Origin: Nostoc sp. CENA543
GTDB taxonomy: Bacteria; Cyanobacteriota; Cyanobacteriia; Cyanobacteriales; Nostocaceae
Direction: 5' to 3'
DNA length: 64,000 nt
Assembly: GCF_002896875.1 (NCBI RefSeq)
Contig: NZ_CP023278.1
Coordinates: 2,046,001 to 2,110,000, forward strand
Made by a program: the position numbers and the translations under genes
Part shown: piece by piece, positions 1 through 8,159 of the stretch
Numbering within the stretch: the first letter of the stretch is position 1
How the letters are laid out: every line of letters starts with the position of its first letter
Notes under the pieces: model-generated
Seen by the model: only the letters and a program-made list of their open reading frames with translations
Database searches by the model: none
What the model was told of the DNA's origin: nothing

Positions 1-582
1 GTCTAAGGAATTTAATAAAGATTCTACTGTTTGCCAACCAGACTCAATTTGACCGACAAACCACTGGCTGAGATTAACCAAGGTATCCACCGGAGAAGTT
101 TGCAATTGCGCCAGGCGATCGATTAATGTTTCTATTGGTTGTAGTTGACTTAAAGCTAAGGTCTCGGTGGAAACATTCTTGACAAAACCAAGTATTTGTG
201 CTTCTTTTTCCGCATCATCCACTTGTACCACCACATAACCCACTCTGTCTTCCCAAGTTTCAGGGGGAATCGAGCAGAATTGACTAGAAGCCAGCACAGG
301 ACGACATTCCAGACGACCAACTGAAGACACCTCCAAATCAGCCACATCTGTACATAACTGCATGATGGGGTTCCAACTGTCGCTAGCTGTGAGGTTAGTA
401 GGAATATCCATCATTTGTAAATAATCATTCACTACCCATACAGCTAAAGTATTGAGCCTGACTTGTTCTGCTTTGGCTGAAGTAGGCTGTTGGTTAGCAA
501 ACTGTTGGGCAGTTATACGAGCTGCTTGGGAAATCGGCAGCGTAATTGCGAAATCCTCTAGCTTGAAGGTGTTGTTAGTCAT
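1..582 (-). CDS. DUF1822 family protein, C-terminus beyond window
   Basis: The minus-strand frame is open from an ATG at 580-582 to the window edge, 194 codons with no stop, so the 3' end is missing. The product begins MTNNTFKLEDFAITLPISQ and continues with a hydrophilic N-terminus and a Trp/Val-rich stretch around residues 47-60, typical of the cyanobacterial DUF1822 family, whose function is unknown. No signal peptide is seen. It lies downstream of a CHAT protein and a sigma-like factor on the same strand, a combination I recall from other Nostoc-type genomes. A shared role in a CHAT-associated regulatory module is inference. Confidence 0.8.
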   Translation of the reverse strand, partial: MTNNTFKLEDFAITLPISQAARITAQQFANQQPTSAKAEQVRLNTLAVWVVNDYLQMMDIPTNLTASDSWNPIMQLCTDVADLEVSSVGRLECRPVLASSQFCSIPPETWEDRVGYVVVQVDDAEKEAQILGFVKNVSTETLALSQLQPIETLIDRLAQLQTSPVDTLVNLSQWFVGQIESGWQTVESLLNSLD

Positions 583-683
583 AAGTTCAATCCCCAGTTG
601 ATCAATGCTGCTGTTTATGTATCATCCAAAGTCACTCAATTTATGCCAGAAAATAAATGAATTGTAGATAGTTTTGTGAAATT

Positions 684-720
684 AGGGGTGTAAGGGTGTA
701 AGGGTGTAGGGGTTTAAGGG
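684..720. repeat. G-rich tandem heptamer tract
   Basis: Imperfect tandem copies of GGGTGTA and GGGTGTAA lie between the DUF1822 gene and the CHAT gene. It matches the general style of the short tandemly repeated repetitive (STRR) sequences of heterocystous cyanobacteria. No coding function is seen. Confidence 0.7.
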
Positions 721-782
721 CAGACAAACAAGAGTTTTGATCAATTTCCTCTGCCCAATGCCCTATTTGCCCCATACCCAAA

Positions 783-3587
783 TTACAACCAATTGCCGAT
801 TAACACGTAAGCAGACCAAAAGCTGGGTGCTTGGTAATTGGGATGGCGTAGTAGTTTGAGTTGAGCTAGTTGCAAAGCCTCGGCTTTAGTAATTTTGTTG
901 TTTCTGAGTTCCCGATAAAATTCACCGACAAATAAGGCGGTTGATTCATCATCAATTTGCCATAGAGAGGCTACGGTACTACGTGCGCCGGCTCTGACTG
1001 CTGCTCCTGCTAGTCCCAGGGCGGCGCGATTGTCGCCTACGGCAGTTTGGCAGGCACTTAAAACTAGTAGTTCTATGGGTCTTGTCCTGGTTTGTTCTTG
1101 ATTGCGGAGTAGGTTATCAAATTCTTTGACTTTGATAGGGCCATCGTTAGCTAGAATAAACGTTTCTTCGGCAATAGAACTAAATTGACCATGAGTGGCT
1201 AAATGCACAACGTTAAATGAAACGGTATTTACCTCTTTTTCTAGGGCTTCACGGGTAAATTGCTGATCTAAAAGACTGGTGGTGGAGACTCCAGCACTGG
1301 CAATTAGGTCTACTTCTGATTTGATGGCGGGTAGGGGGGCAAAGTTAGGAAACCCGGCTGGGGGCTGAGTTAATCCAGCAGTTAAGGCTCTAAGTTGTTG
1401 TCTTTGCAGGGGTTGGGGGTCGAGCAGCTGTAACCCGACGCTAAGGGCGATCGCATATTTTTCGATTAAATATTGCTTACCATCGTAAAGAACCGCCATC
1501 GGTATGTTACGCAACGCACCATCTAAGACAAACACCAATGTCTTGACACCACTGGCGGCTAATTGCTTTTCTATGGGTTGGAGTAGCCAGTTATAAACCT
1601 GTTGCGATTGGGTTTTGATAACGTTAGTAGTGGTGGGATTAATCAGATTTTTCCTGAGTTCTGTGAGAACTTGGTTGACTTCTGATTGAGAGACCTTAGC
1701 ACTGTAATGCTGGAGTGGTTGATGAGGTATTTTGACAATAACTTGTAATTGTTGCGGCAAAATGATGGGATACAGAATGGCGGTGGAGGGGTTATCTTGA
1801 TCTACGACTTGATCAATCAGCACACTTTCACCTTGAAGACAGGCTTCCTGAAAGAAGTTATCTAATTCTGCTAATTGCAAAGCTTCAATGCGTCGACGGG
1901 CTTTATCTAAAGTCTTGTCATCTAACTTTGCCACCGGAGACTGTAACAATAACTCTACTGATTGGCGATAGACGGGTTCTACACTGTCGCGAAAGTTAAA
2001 CTGCACATCTTGGTTAACAGCTACTAAGTCATTTCTGAGAGATTTTAATGTTTCTACAGCCGCATCATAAGCTGCGATCGCTCCATTAATATTATTTTGC
2101 GCCCACAGCAATCTCCCTAACTGCCACTCTAAGCGATAACTAATATCAGAAGCATTACTACTCTGTGCCAAAACTAATCCCTGTTGGGTGACATTTTGTG
2201 CTTCTGTCCATTGTTGATTGTTCTCATACAAATTTCCCAAGCTTAACAACCCATAAGCTTCAGCTTGTTTATCTCCCAAAGTGCGGGCTTGTTGGATGGT
2301 ATTGGCTAAGAATTGGGCCATTTGTTGGGGATTGGGGACTGGGGATTGGGAATTGGGGACTGGGGATTGGGGACTGGGGATTGGGTTAAATTGATCCCCC
2401 TGCCCCCTGCCCTCTACACCCTGCCCCCTGCCCTCTACACCCTGCCCCCTCTCCTCTTCTACCTGCCCCCTGTCCTTTCTCTGCCCCCTAGCTAATTTCA
2501 TCAAACTTTGAGCATAGTTAATCTGGGCATAGATGGCTGCACGACTGGGGGGGAGTTGGTTGAGTTGGGGGGGAATTGAGGTGAGCAGATTTTGTGCTTC
2601 TGATAGTTGTTGAGTGTCTATCAGCAAACTAAGTTGATTGAGTCGGGCTTGAATTTGGGTGAGGGGTGAGGCAGATGGCTCAATTTGTTGATAATAGTTA
2701 ATAGCGGTGGCGGCTTCCTGTTTGGCTCGTATGCTGTTACCTAAGCTTTTAGAACGGGAACTATCAGCCCGTGCGTTGTTGCCTAAACTTAATAAACTTA
2801 CTCCCACTTCTCCAGGTAATTGCAGGCGTTGGGCAATGGTTAAACTTTGCTCTAAAACAGTACGCGATTGGGTCAAATCACCAATTACCATCAGAGCATC
2901 ACCCAGCGATCGCAATCCTACAGCTTTTTCTCTCGAATCTGGTTGTGCTTGCAATTTTTGGTTAACTGCTAACAAAATCTGTACTGCACGCCGATAAAAG
3001 CCTTGGTTACGCCAAGCTTGAGCTTGGTTAATCTGCGATCGCACTTCGCCAATGGGGTAATTGATTTTTTGATAAATCTCTGCGGTTTGTTGCCAAGTTG
3101 CTAAAGCTGTCTCTATCTTGCCTGTTGCTAATTGTAAACGTCCTTGAATATCTAGGGTTTGGGCGAGGATTTGCAGAGTTTGCTGGTTCTTTTCGGCGGG
3201 AAGTAATTCCAGACTATTTTTGATTGCTGTTTGTGCGGCTTGCCAGTCACCAAGTTGTTGATAAGCTAGGGACAAGTTACTCAATGTAGCAGCTAATTTC
3301 AGCCTGTCTCCTTGTTGCTTATACGCCTGGGCTGCCTGTTGTAATACTTGCACTGCCTCAGCGAAACGCCCCGCATCATATAAAGTTTTCCCTTGATCTA
3401 TCAATAAATCATTCTGGGATTTGGCTAACTTTACCAAAGATGGGGAAGCAATAGTGTGATTGAGAGCCAACACTGGTAAATTGACTGTCAACATCAACGC
3501 CACAAGAAAGTAAATGAATAGATTGATTTTGATTTTTGGCTTTTTGAATGGGAAATAACGATCAAAAACCCGAAAAAGTTTATTCAT
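783..3587 (-). CDS. TPR-repeat CHAT domain protein (caspase-like peptidase)
   Basis: About 934 aa from the ATG at 3585-3587. A GTG at 3617 is in frame, but the ATG start gives a proper basic-hydrophobic signal or anchor (MNKLFRVFDRYF, then a hydrophobic run). Residues about 60-510 are TPR-like helical repeats. The C-terminal 300 residues form a CHAT domain with the caspase-type dyad: His about 799 in HLATHG and Cys about 846 in LVLSACQT. CHAT domains are caspase-like proteases that often act as effectors. Between the TPR repeats and the CHAT domain lies a low-complexity insert (bases about 2329-2495) encoded by STRR heptamers, rich in Gly-Gln-Gly-Val-Glu and Pro-Ser-Pro. The sigma-like gene lies upstream on the same strand. 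Substrate unknown. Confidence 0.88.
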   Translation of the reverse strand: MNKLFRVFDRYFPFKKPKIKINLFIYFLVALMLTVNLPVLALNHTIASPSLVKLAKSQNDLLIDQGKTLYDAGRFAEAVQVLQQAAQAYKQQGDRLKLAATLSNLSLAYQQLGDWQAAQTAIKNSLELLPAEKNQQTLQILAQTLDIQGRLQLATGKIETALATWQQTAEIYQKINYPIGEVRSQINQAQAWRNQGFYRRAVQILLAVNQKLQAQPDSREKAVGLRSLGDALMVIGDLTQSRTVLEQSLTIAQRLQLPGEVGVSLLSLGNNARADSSRSKSLGNSIRAKQEAATAINYYQQIEPSASPLTQIQARLNQLSLLIDTQQLSEAQNLLTSIPPQLNQLPPSRAAIYAQINYAQSLMKLARGQRKDRGQVEEERGQGVEGRGQGVEGRGQGDQFNPIPSPQSPVPNSQSPVPNPQQMAQFLANTIQQARTLGDKQAEAYGLLSLGNLYENNQQWTEAQNVTQQGLVLAQSSNASDISYRLEWQLGRLLWAQNNINGAIAAYDAAVETLKSLRNDLVAVNQDVQFNFRDSVEPVYRQSVELLLQSPVAKLDDKTLDKARRRIEALQLAELDNFFQEACLQGESVLIDQVVDQDNPSTAILYPIILPQQLQVIVKIPHQPLQHYSAKVSQSEVNQVLTELRKNLINPTTTNVIKTQSQQVYNWLLQPIEKQLAASGVKTLVFVLDGALRNIPMAVLYDGKQYLIEKYAIALSVGLQLLDPQPLQRQQLRALTAGLTQPPAGFPNFAPLPAIKSEVDLIASAGVSTTSLLDQQFTREALEKEVNTVSFNVVHLATHGQFSSIAEETFILANDGPIKVKEFDNLLRNQEQTRTRPIELLVLSACQTAVGDNRAALGLAGAAVRAGARSTVASLWQIDDESTALFVGEFYRELRNNKITKAEALQLAQLKLLRHPNYQAPSFWSAYVLIGNWL
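2329..2495. repeat. STRR heptamer tract inside the CHAT coding region
   Basis: Tandem GGGGATT/GGGGACT heptamers (about 2329-2390), followed by repeated CCCTGCCCCCTGCCCTCTACA-like units, run through the CHAT gene without breaking the frame. They encode a Gly/Gln/Glu then Pro/Ser linker that the second CHAT protein of this window lacks. Confidence 0.85.
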
Positions 3588-3747
3588 AAATATGGGCAAC
3601 CAGCAGATGACAACCACAGGAATAGCCGATGATTAGTTTTAAGCAACTAGAATAATGTTGCCATGAGCATCGGCAATCCCAGCATTGTTTCAACAATTGT
3701 TTGACTCTCCCGTCGCTTTTAAGCAAGAGATAGCTAAATGATTTGTA

Positions 3748-4398
3748 TTATATTAGTCCTTCTGATTCAGCGAATTTACGTAGTTTTGGCAAACACTGAC
3801 GCTGATAAAAACTGCTTAAGGTGGGAATTGCTAGCCCAAATTCCTCAGACAATTCTTTCCAACTCACTTCGGGGGGTAGCCGTTTGAGGATGAGAATCTG
3901 ACAGTTGACATCGGGACGACCTTTAATATGTGTGCTGCGTAATTCTCCACTGGGGTCAGTTTTAATCCAAGTTTCTAATTCATCTAAAATTGGTGGTGCT
4001 TCTGGGGTAGCTGCTAAATTTTCTACAGGATCAATCACATCGCCAATTTCACCTGATTTCGACTGGCGTACCCGCAAAGGAACTGTTGTGGCTTGCTCTT
4101 TATTTTGATTGATATAAAAATCCTGTAATCTGCGCTTTAAATAAGCATTTAACCACGTTACAACACTACCATAGGTAGGATCGTACTTCTGCCCAGTCAA
4201 GCCTTCGCAAATGTTACGACAGAAATATAACCAAGTTTGTTGTAGTGCATCTTGATAATAGGGAGTATTTTCCCGCCAAAGTTTTTTGGAACTGAGGCGA
4301 ATAATTTGCGTTAGTAGTTTCTGACGTTGGGGACTTCCAGGAGGGTGTCCACAAACTTGGGAAACTATGTTACGCAGCTGTTCATCAAATTCAACCAT
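3748..4398 (-). CDS. Sigma-70 family-like RNA polymerase factor (cyanobacterial CHAT-associated type)
   Basis: 216 aa from the ATG at 4396-4398 (MVEFDEQLRNIV); an upstream in-frame start at 4434 is less convincing. Residues about 30-115 look like sigma region 2 (YYQDALQQTWLYFCRNI, then WLNAYLKRRLQDFYINQ). The C-terminus has a region-4-like helix-turn-helix (VSWKELSEEFGLAIPTLSSF) that would recognise the -35 element. The central linker is unusually acidic and Pro-rich. It lies about 160 bp upstream of the CHAT gene on the same strand, so it may control or be co-transcribed with it. It is more divergent than group 1/2 sigma factors. Target promoters are unknown. Confidence 0.75.
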   Translation of the reverse strand: MVEFDEQLRNIVSQVCGHPPGSPQRQKLLTQIIRLSSKKLWRENTPYYQDALQQTWLYFCRNICEGLTGQKYDPTYGSVVTWLNAYLKRRLQDFYINQNKEQATTVPLRVRQSKSGEIGDVIDPVENLAATPEAPPILDELETWIKTDPSGELRSTHIKGRPDVNCQILILKRLPPEVSWKELSEEFGLAIPTLSSFYQRQCLPKLRKFAESEGLI

Positions 4399-4470
4399 GA
4401 TCACTAGATCGCAAAAGGCCAGAGTGTATTGCAAGCAGCAAGAATATCTTATTACTACAAGTCGTCGTAC

Positions 4471-5106
4471 TCAAAAGATTTCTGATCTCTTCTGTCCATA
4501 GGCTTGCCATGCTAAGTCTATCAGCCCATCGGCGATCGCCGCCGCCACAACTGTATTACCTTTACAACTATCAATAGTAATATTGGGAACTAAAGAATCT
4601 TGCAAACGCTTTTTAGCGTTATCTCCGTCAACAAACACCACAGGTGTAGCAATTAGCAAAGCCGGGTGAATCTCTTCGGCTTCAATTAGATCTACTAAGG
4701 TCGTCAATGCAGTTTGCGCTTGACCAACAATAAATATGCCTTCTGGGTAACGTTTAGCTAAGGTTTCTATCCCCCAAGCAGCGCGAGTTTTTGCCGTTTG
4801 GGGACGAGTTGAAGTGTCAGTGCTGCAATAAACTGGATTAGCAAAGGTATTTTGGATTTCGTAAGTAATACCTGTTTGCACCATCGGCACATCTACCACA
4901 ATAGTAGTACGTGCAGCCAATGCTGCTGCTCCAGCCTGCAAAGCACGTTCCGAAAATCTAATTAAAGACTTATACTCAAAGTCAGCCGTAGCGTAAATCA
5001 CCCGCCGCACAATCTCATATTCTGCGGGAGAGAAAACATGATCACCAATTTCACTATCGATGATTGCTAAACTTTGAGCATCAGTTACGTGCCATTCCAT
5101 TGCCAT
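4471..5106 (-). CDS. cobH: Precorrin-8X methylmutase (cobalamin biosynthesis)
   Basis: 211 aa, CbiC/CobH family, which moves the C-11 methyl group of precorrin-8X to C-12 to form hydrogenobyrinate on the corrin pathway. Family blocks visible are EYEIVRRVIYATADFEY, the long TIVVDVPMVQTGI strand-turn, KTRAAWGIETLA, GQAQTALTTL and TPVVFVDGDNAKKRL. The ATG at 5106 and the one two codons later (MEWHV) are both possible. At the position where aerobic CobH enzymes carry the catalytic histidine (MVHACG), this protein has Tyr38 (VIYATA). No other cobalamin genes and no obvious cobalamin riboswitch are adjacent. Confidence 0.9.
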   Translation of the reverse strand: MAMEWHVTDAQSLAIIDSEIGDHVFSPAEYEIVRRVIYATADFEYKSLIRFSERALQAGAAALAARTTIVVDVPMVQTGITYEIQNTFANPVYCSTDTSTRPQTAKTRAAWGIETLAKRYPEGIFIVGQAQTALTTLVDLIEAEEIHPALLIATPVVFVDGDNAKKRLQDSLVPNITIDSCKGNTVVAAAIADGLIDLAWQAYGQKRSEIF

Positions 5107-5149
5107 TGACTTCTGAGAGACTAGCCTTCAGCTTATCAGCTAGGGAAGG

Positions 5150-5228
5150 GAATGGGGAATAGGGAATGGGGAATAGGGACTGGGGAATAGGGACTGGGGA
5201 CTGGGGACTGGGGATTGGGGATTGGGAA
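5150..5228. repeat. STRR1-type heptamer array
   Basis: Tandem GGGGATT/GGGGACT/GGGAATA heptamers between cobH and the Psb32 gene. This corresponds to the CCCCA(A/G)T family of STRR known from Calothrix and Anabaena. Small apparent ORFs across it (5081-5290, 5166-5360) are repeat artefacts. Confidence 0.88.
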
Positions 5229-5318
5229 GATGGGGAAGTGTGGGGAGAGAGGGGGGAAAGATTTCTTCCCACACCTCCCACACCTCCCACACTTCCTGCT
5301 TGCCCGATGCCCTATTTC

Positions 5319-6128
5319 CTATTCCTGACTTTCAACAGATGGACGACTGAAAACAGGTGATAAGAAAGCTACCAACGCCCCAATCAGAAAACCGGAGATG
5401 TTTCTCACTAGAGGCAACCAATCACTAGTACGTGTGACTACAGGGCCGATACCGAAGGCGATAAACAAAATTCCCCACAAAGGAGAGAAAATTAATGCCC
5501 ACTGCCAAGCAAAAACTTGTCCTTCTGTGCGGGGTTGAGCCGCAAATCCGCAAATAATCCCACCAATTACCGAAGTTACTAAGGTTAAAATCCACTGTTC
5601 TCTAGGTAATCCAGGTACAACTGTACAACCACCCTTGAGTAAACAGCCTTTTACAGAATCTAACGCCTGTAAAATCGCTTGGTCTTCTCCTTGTTCCCGC
5701 ACAAAATATAAGTTACCAAAGCGGGTTTGCAATTCTATCCAGAAAGTACGGGGTAAAAGTTCATACACCGCATCACCCACACTAAAACTGAGGATGTTTC
5801 CACCACGGGAGTCAGCAACTAACAGAATGCTTTTATCATCCAAACCCCAGTAATTGATGACTGCTCTACCAGGTGTGCGGTCATATTGAGTTAATACACG
5901 CAATTTCCAGCCAGTATCAGCCTCAAATTCCTCAATTTCCTTAACCAGCTTTTCTTCTTGGGGATCAGGAAGCGATTTAGCTAAATCCACAACTGGTGTG
6001 AAATAGTTAGGTAACAATTCTGGGTTGTCATAAGCCAAGGCTGAAGAAGAATTGCTCACCCAAAGAGACCCAGCCAAGAAAAATACAGTAATAGATACTA
6101 AAATTTTTCGCCAAAAACAAGACTGCAT
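5319..6128 (-). CDS. psb32: TPM domain protein, Psb32-like (photosystem II protection/repair)
   Basis: 269 aa from the ATG at 6126-6128, chosen because MQSCFWRKILVSITVFFLAG begins a standard signal sequence ending near ALAYD. A lumenal TPM-fold domain follows (VDLAKSLPDPQEEKLVKEIEEF, then WGLDDKSILLVADSRGG). Two or three C-terminal transmembrane segments follow (ILTLVTSVIGGIICGF, ALIFSPLWGILFIAFGIG, ISGFLIGALVAFL). This matches cyanobacterial Psb32, implicated in protection of PSII from photodamage. It is the last member of a minus-strand run with the DUF948, YtxH and small membrane-protein genes. Confidence 0.85.
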   Translation of the reverse strand: MQSCFWRKILVSITVFFLAGSLWVSNSSSALAYDNPELLPNYFTPVVDLAKSLPDPQEEKLVKEIEEFEADTGWKLRVLTQYDRTPGRAVINYWGLDDKSILLVADSRGGNILSFSVGDAVYELLPRTFWIELQTRFGNLYFVREQGEDQAILQALDSVKGCLLKGGCTVVPGLPREQWILTLVTSVIGGIICGFAAQPRTEGQVFAWQWALIFSPLWGILFIAFGIGPVVTRTSDWLPLVRNISGFLIGALVAFLSPVFSRPSVESQE

Positions 6129-6434
6129 GGACTTTTTTATACAAATATCAACAGTAGAAGTGAACAAGTTGCTTTAAAAGAGTATGAGAAAAGTGATAGA
6201 TTGTTACACTTGTTTACTTTACTCTAATCTTAGGTAGGAAAGCAAAATATCTTTAATGGGGAATAGGGAATGGGGCATACAAGAGGAATTGGAGCAGGGA
6301 GCAGGGGGTGAGACAGCGCGGTCTTGGGGGTTTCCCCCATGAGCGACTGCGAACCCAAAGGGCAAGGGGGAGAAAAATTTCCCCACTTCTCCCTGCACCC
6401 TGCCCTCTACCTCCTATATCCGAGTCCCCAATCC
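6129..6434. repeat. Intergenic gap with dispersed GC-rich palindromic repeat
   Basis: No gene is supported here. The stretch about 6311-6367 (GACAGCGCGGTCTTGGGGGT..., ending in GCGACTGCGAACCCAAAGGG) is a dispersed repeat of the same architecture as the one inserted in the transposase at 60107-60160. The rest is G-rich low-complexity sequence. Confidence 0.7.
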
Positions 6435-6983
6435 CTAATATTCCTCTTCCTCAAAATCATCCTGATGATAAGAAACACCGTTATAGTTCTCATGAACGCG
6501 GTAGGCTTCTGCTTTGGTGCGGCGATTTTCTGGCTTGAGTGTTTCTCCTCTGAGTGTGAGGGTAGATTGCTCGGTGATTGATAGGCGTTCGACTGTGCGT
6601 TTGGTGTTTTTTTGGCGTGTGAAGGTTTTCCAAGCTGTCTTGACACCAACCAAAATACTACGTGTACCTAATTGGAGATTTTGGGCTTGTCTTTTGGCAG
6701 TATCTAGGCTTTGGTCAACTTGTTTAACGACTTGACTGGCACTTTTTACGCCTTCACTCACATCATCAGTTAAATCTGTGATTTCCATCCCTGTCGCCCG
6801 AATGGCTTCTAAGGTGGGGGGTAGTTCCCGCGATAGCATATCAAATAATTTTTCGGCACTGCGGGCTGCTCTTGCTAATTCTTGCAAAGCAGGTATTGCT
6901 GCCACTAAAACAGCCGTCAGGCTGATGGCTACTAGAAGAATAGAAAGTCCCAACCAAAATAGGGGATGAGCCACGATAATCAA
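6435..6983 (-). CDS. DUF948 domain-containing membrane protein
   Basis: 182 aa. One N-terminal transmembrane helix (LFWLGLSILLVAISLTAVLVAAIPAL) is followed by a coiled-coil region (ELARAARSAEKLFDML, then VSEGVKSASQVVKQVDQSL) typical of DUF948 proteins, often labelled general stress or membrane-anchored coiled-coil proteins. The C-terminal 60 residues are charged and poorly conserved. It is usually paired with a YtxH gene, which is the case here (7111-7461). The molecular role is not known. Confidence 0.8.
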   Translation of the reverse strand: MIIVAHPLFWLGLSILLVAISLTAVLVAAIPALQELARAARSAEKLFDMLSRELPPTLEAIRATGMEITDLTDDVSEGVKSASQVVKQVDQSLDTAKRQAQNLQLGTRSILVGVKTAWKTFTRQKNTKRTVERLSITEQSTLTLRGETLKPENRRTKAEAYRVHENYNGVSYHQDDFEEEEY

Positions 6984-7110
6984 AAATTCAAAGTTAAAAA
7001 TACTCTATGAGAAGTCAGCCACACAATTTAAATGCTCTACCCTAACTAAGATTCGAGGTTAGAACACATTCATCTACTGACTATAGGTAATGTGTACGCA
7101 ATTGCATAAT

Positions 7111-7461
7111 TTATGAGCGTTCTAATTCTTGGGGAAGAGAGTCGGAGTCTGGGGAAGCTTGCTGACGTTTTAAGATTTGGCTTTCACGCTGACTAGCATC
7201 CAAGCCGGCTGCTATGGACTCCCGCAGTCTTTCTAGTGTTTCGTCCCAATTTCGCAAAGCGTTGGCAGAAAGGCGATCTGCTTGAATTTGTACACTTGTT
7301 GATAAATCCTCTGCCAATTCAGGAATTGCATCAGCAGATTTTTTCAAAAGTTTACGAGTTTCGCGTCCGGTGCGGGGAGCTACTAACAATCCTGCTAAAG
7401 CACCAATAGTAGCCCCTAGCATCAAACCACCAATAAATACTCCAGAACGGTTATTAGACAT
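7111..7461 (-). CDS. YtxH domain-containing protein
   Basis: 116 aa from the ATG at 7459-7461 (MSNNRSGVFIGG), preceded on the minus strand by AAAGGAG. A glycine-rich transmembrane helix (GVFIGGLMLGATIGALAGLLVAP) leads into the RTGRETRKLL motif and an amphipathic helical tail, the YtxH/gas-vesicle-GvpP-like pattern. YtxH proteins are small stress-associated membrane proteins. It probably forms one transcription unit with the DUF948 gene. Confidence 0.85.
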   Translation of the reverse strand: MSNNRSGVFIGGLMLGATIGALAGLLVAPRTGRETRKLLKKSADAIPELAEDLSTSVQIQADRLSANALRNWDETLERLRESIAAGLDASQRESQILKRQQASPDSDSLPQELERS

Positions 7462-7590
7462 CTTAAGTGTTTTTCTCCTTTCACCCATTTTAGGTGTGTT
7501 TGCTTCCCTGGCGAAACCTAAATGGTTTAATCTAGTTAATTAATTGTGAAAATGTATCAGCTAGAACTGTTGTTTTGATTCTGGGCTGAG

Positions 7591-7923
7591 TTAGTGAGAA
7601 TTTGATTTTTTAGGGATAGAATCTATTCTACGAAAATAGCGCAGCCAAGTTTGCCTGCCTAGTAAAAGGATGCTGATAATTTGTTTTAGTTGTTGAGTCT
7701 GCATCCTTAGAGATTGATTGCTTTTTCTTAATTGCTGAATGCTGTTCTGCCCTGAATAAATTAGTTCTGGTGCTTTATATAGTAAAGCATAGCTACAGCG
7801 TTCGTATTCCGTGAGGCGATCGCCTATAAAAGCTATTTTCTGTTTTAATTGCCACAATTGCCAAGCTACGTAGAGTAGCATGATGGAAATAAATGTATTA
7901 ATTATGACAACTATTATTACCAT
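7591..7923 (-). CDS. Small membrane-anchored coiled-coil protein, unknown function
   Basis: 110 aa. The N-terminal hydrophobic helix (VVIINTFISIMLLYVAWQLWQL) is followed by a Gln/Leu-rich helical segment (SIQQLRKSNQSLRMQTQQLKQ). The C-terminus is basic (RQTWLRYFRRIDSIPKK). It starts the minus-strand run into the YtxH and DUF948 genes. The layout suggests a membrane-tethered structural role, but no family function is known to me. Confidence 0.65.
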   Translation of the reverse strand: MVIIVVIINTFISIMLLYVAWQLWQLKQKIAFIGDRLTEYERCSYALLYKAPELIYSGQNSIQQLRKSNQSLRMQTQQLKQIISILLLGRQTWLRYFRRIDSIPKKSNSH

Positions 7924-8159
7924 TATTGACCTGCTCTAATTTCCGGTAAAAATGTATGATGTTTGCTTGACTTGGCTTGATTGTGATCATAGCTTTTCCA
8001 GAGGAGGCGGGGGAGAGTAAGGGAGAGTAGGAATAAATACTACTTGATGACAAGAGGAGAGCAAGGGAGCAGGGTGCAGGGGGAGTACCTTAACGGCCGA
8101 AGGTATCCGTCAGTGATTGTGGGCATACTAAAAACAAATGCTGATATCAACTAAAGTTT

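Noticed and set aside
2198-2495. Plus-strand ORFs over the STRR tract in the CHAT gene
   Set aside because: They are translations of heptamer repeats (GDWGLGI) antisense to a clear CHAT gene.
5107-5318. Cobalamin riboswitch ahead of cobH
   Set aside because: No recognisable B12-box; the gap is filled by STRR heptamers.
5081-5360. Small ORFs on both strands near cobH
   Set aside because: Encoded almost wholly by STRR heptamers (SPQSP, GDWGLGIG) with no conserved part.
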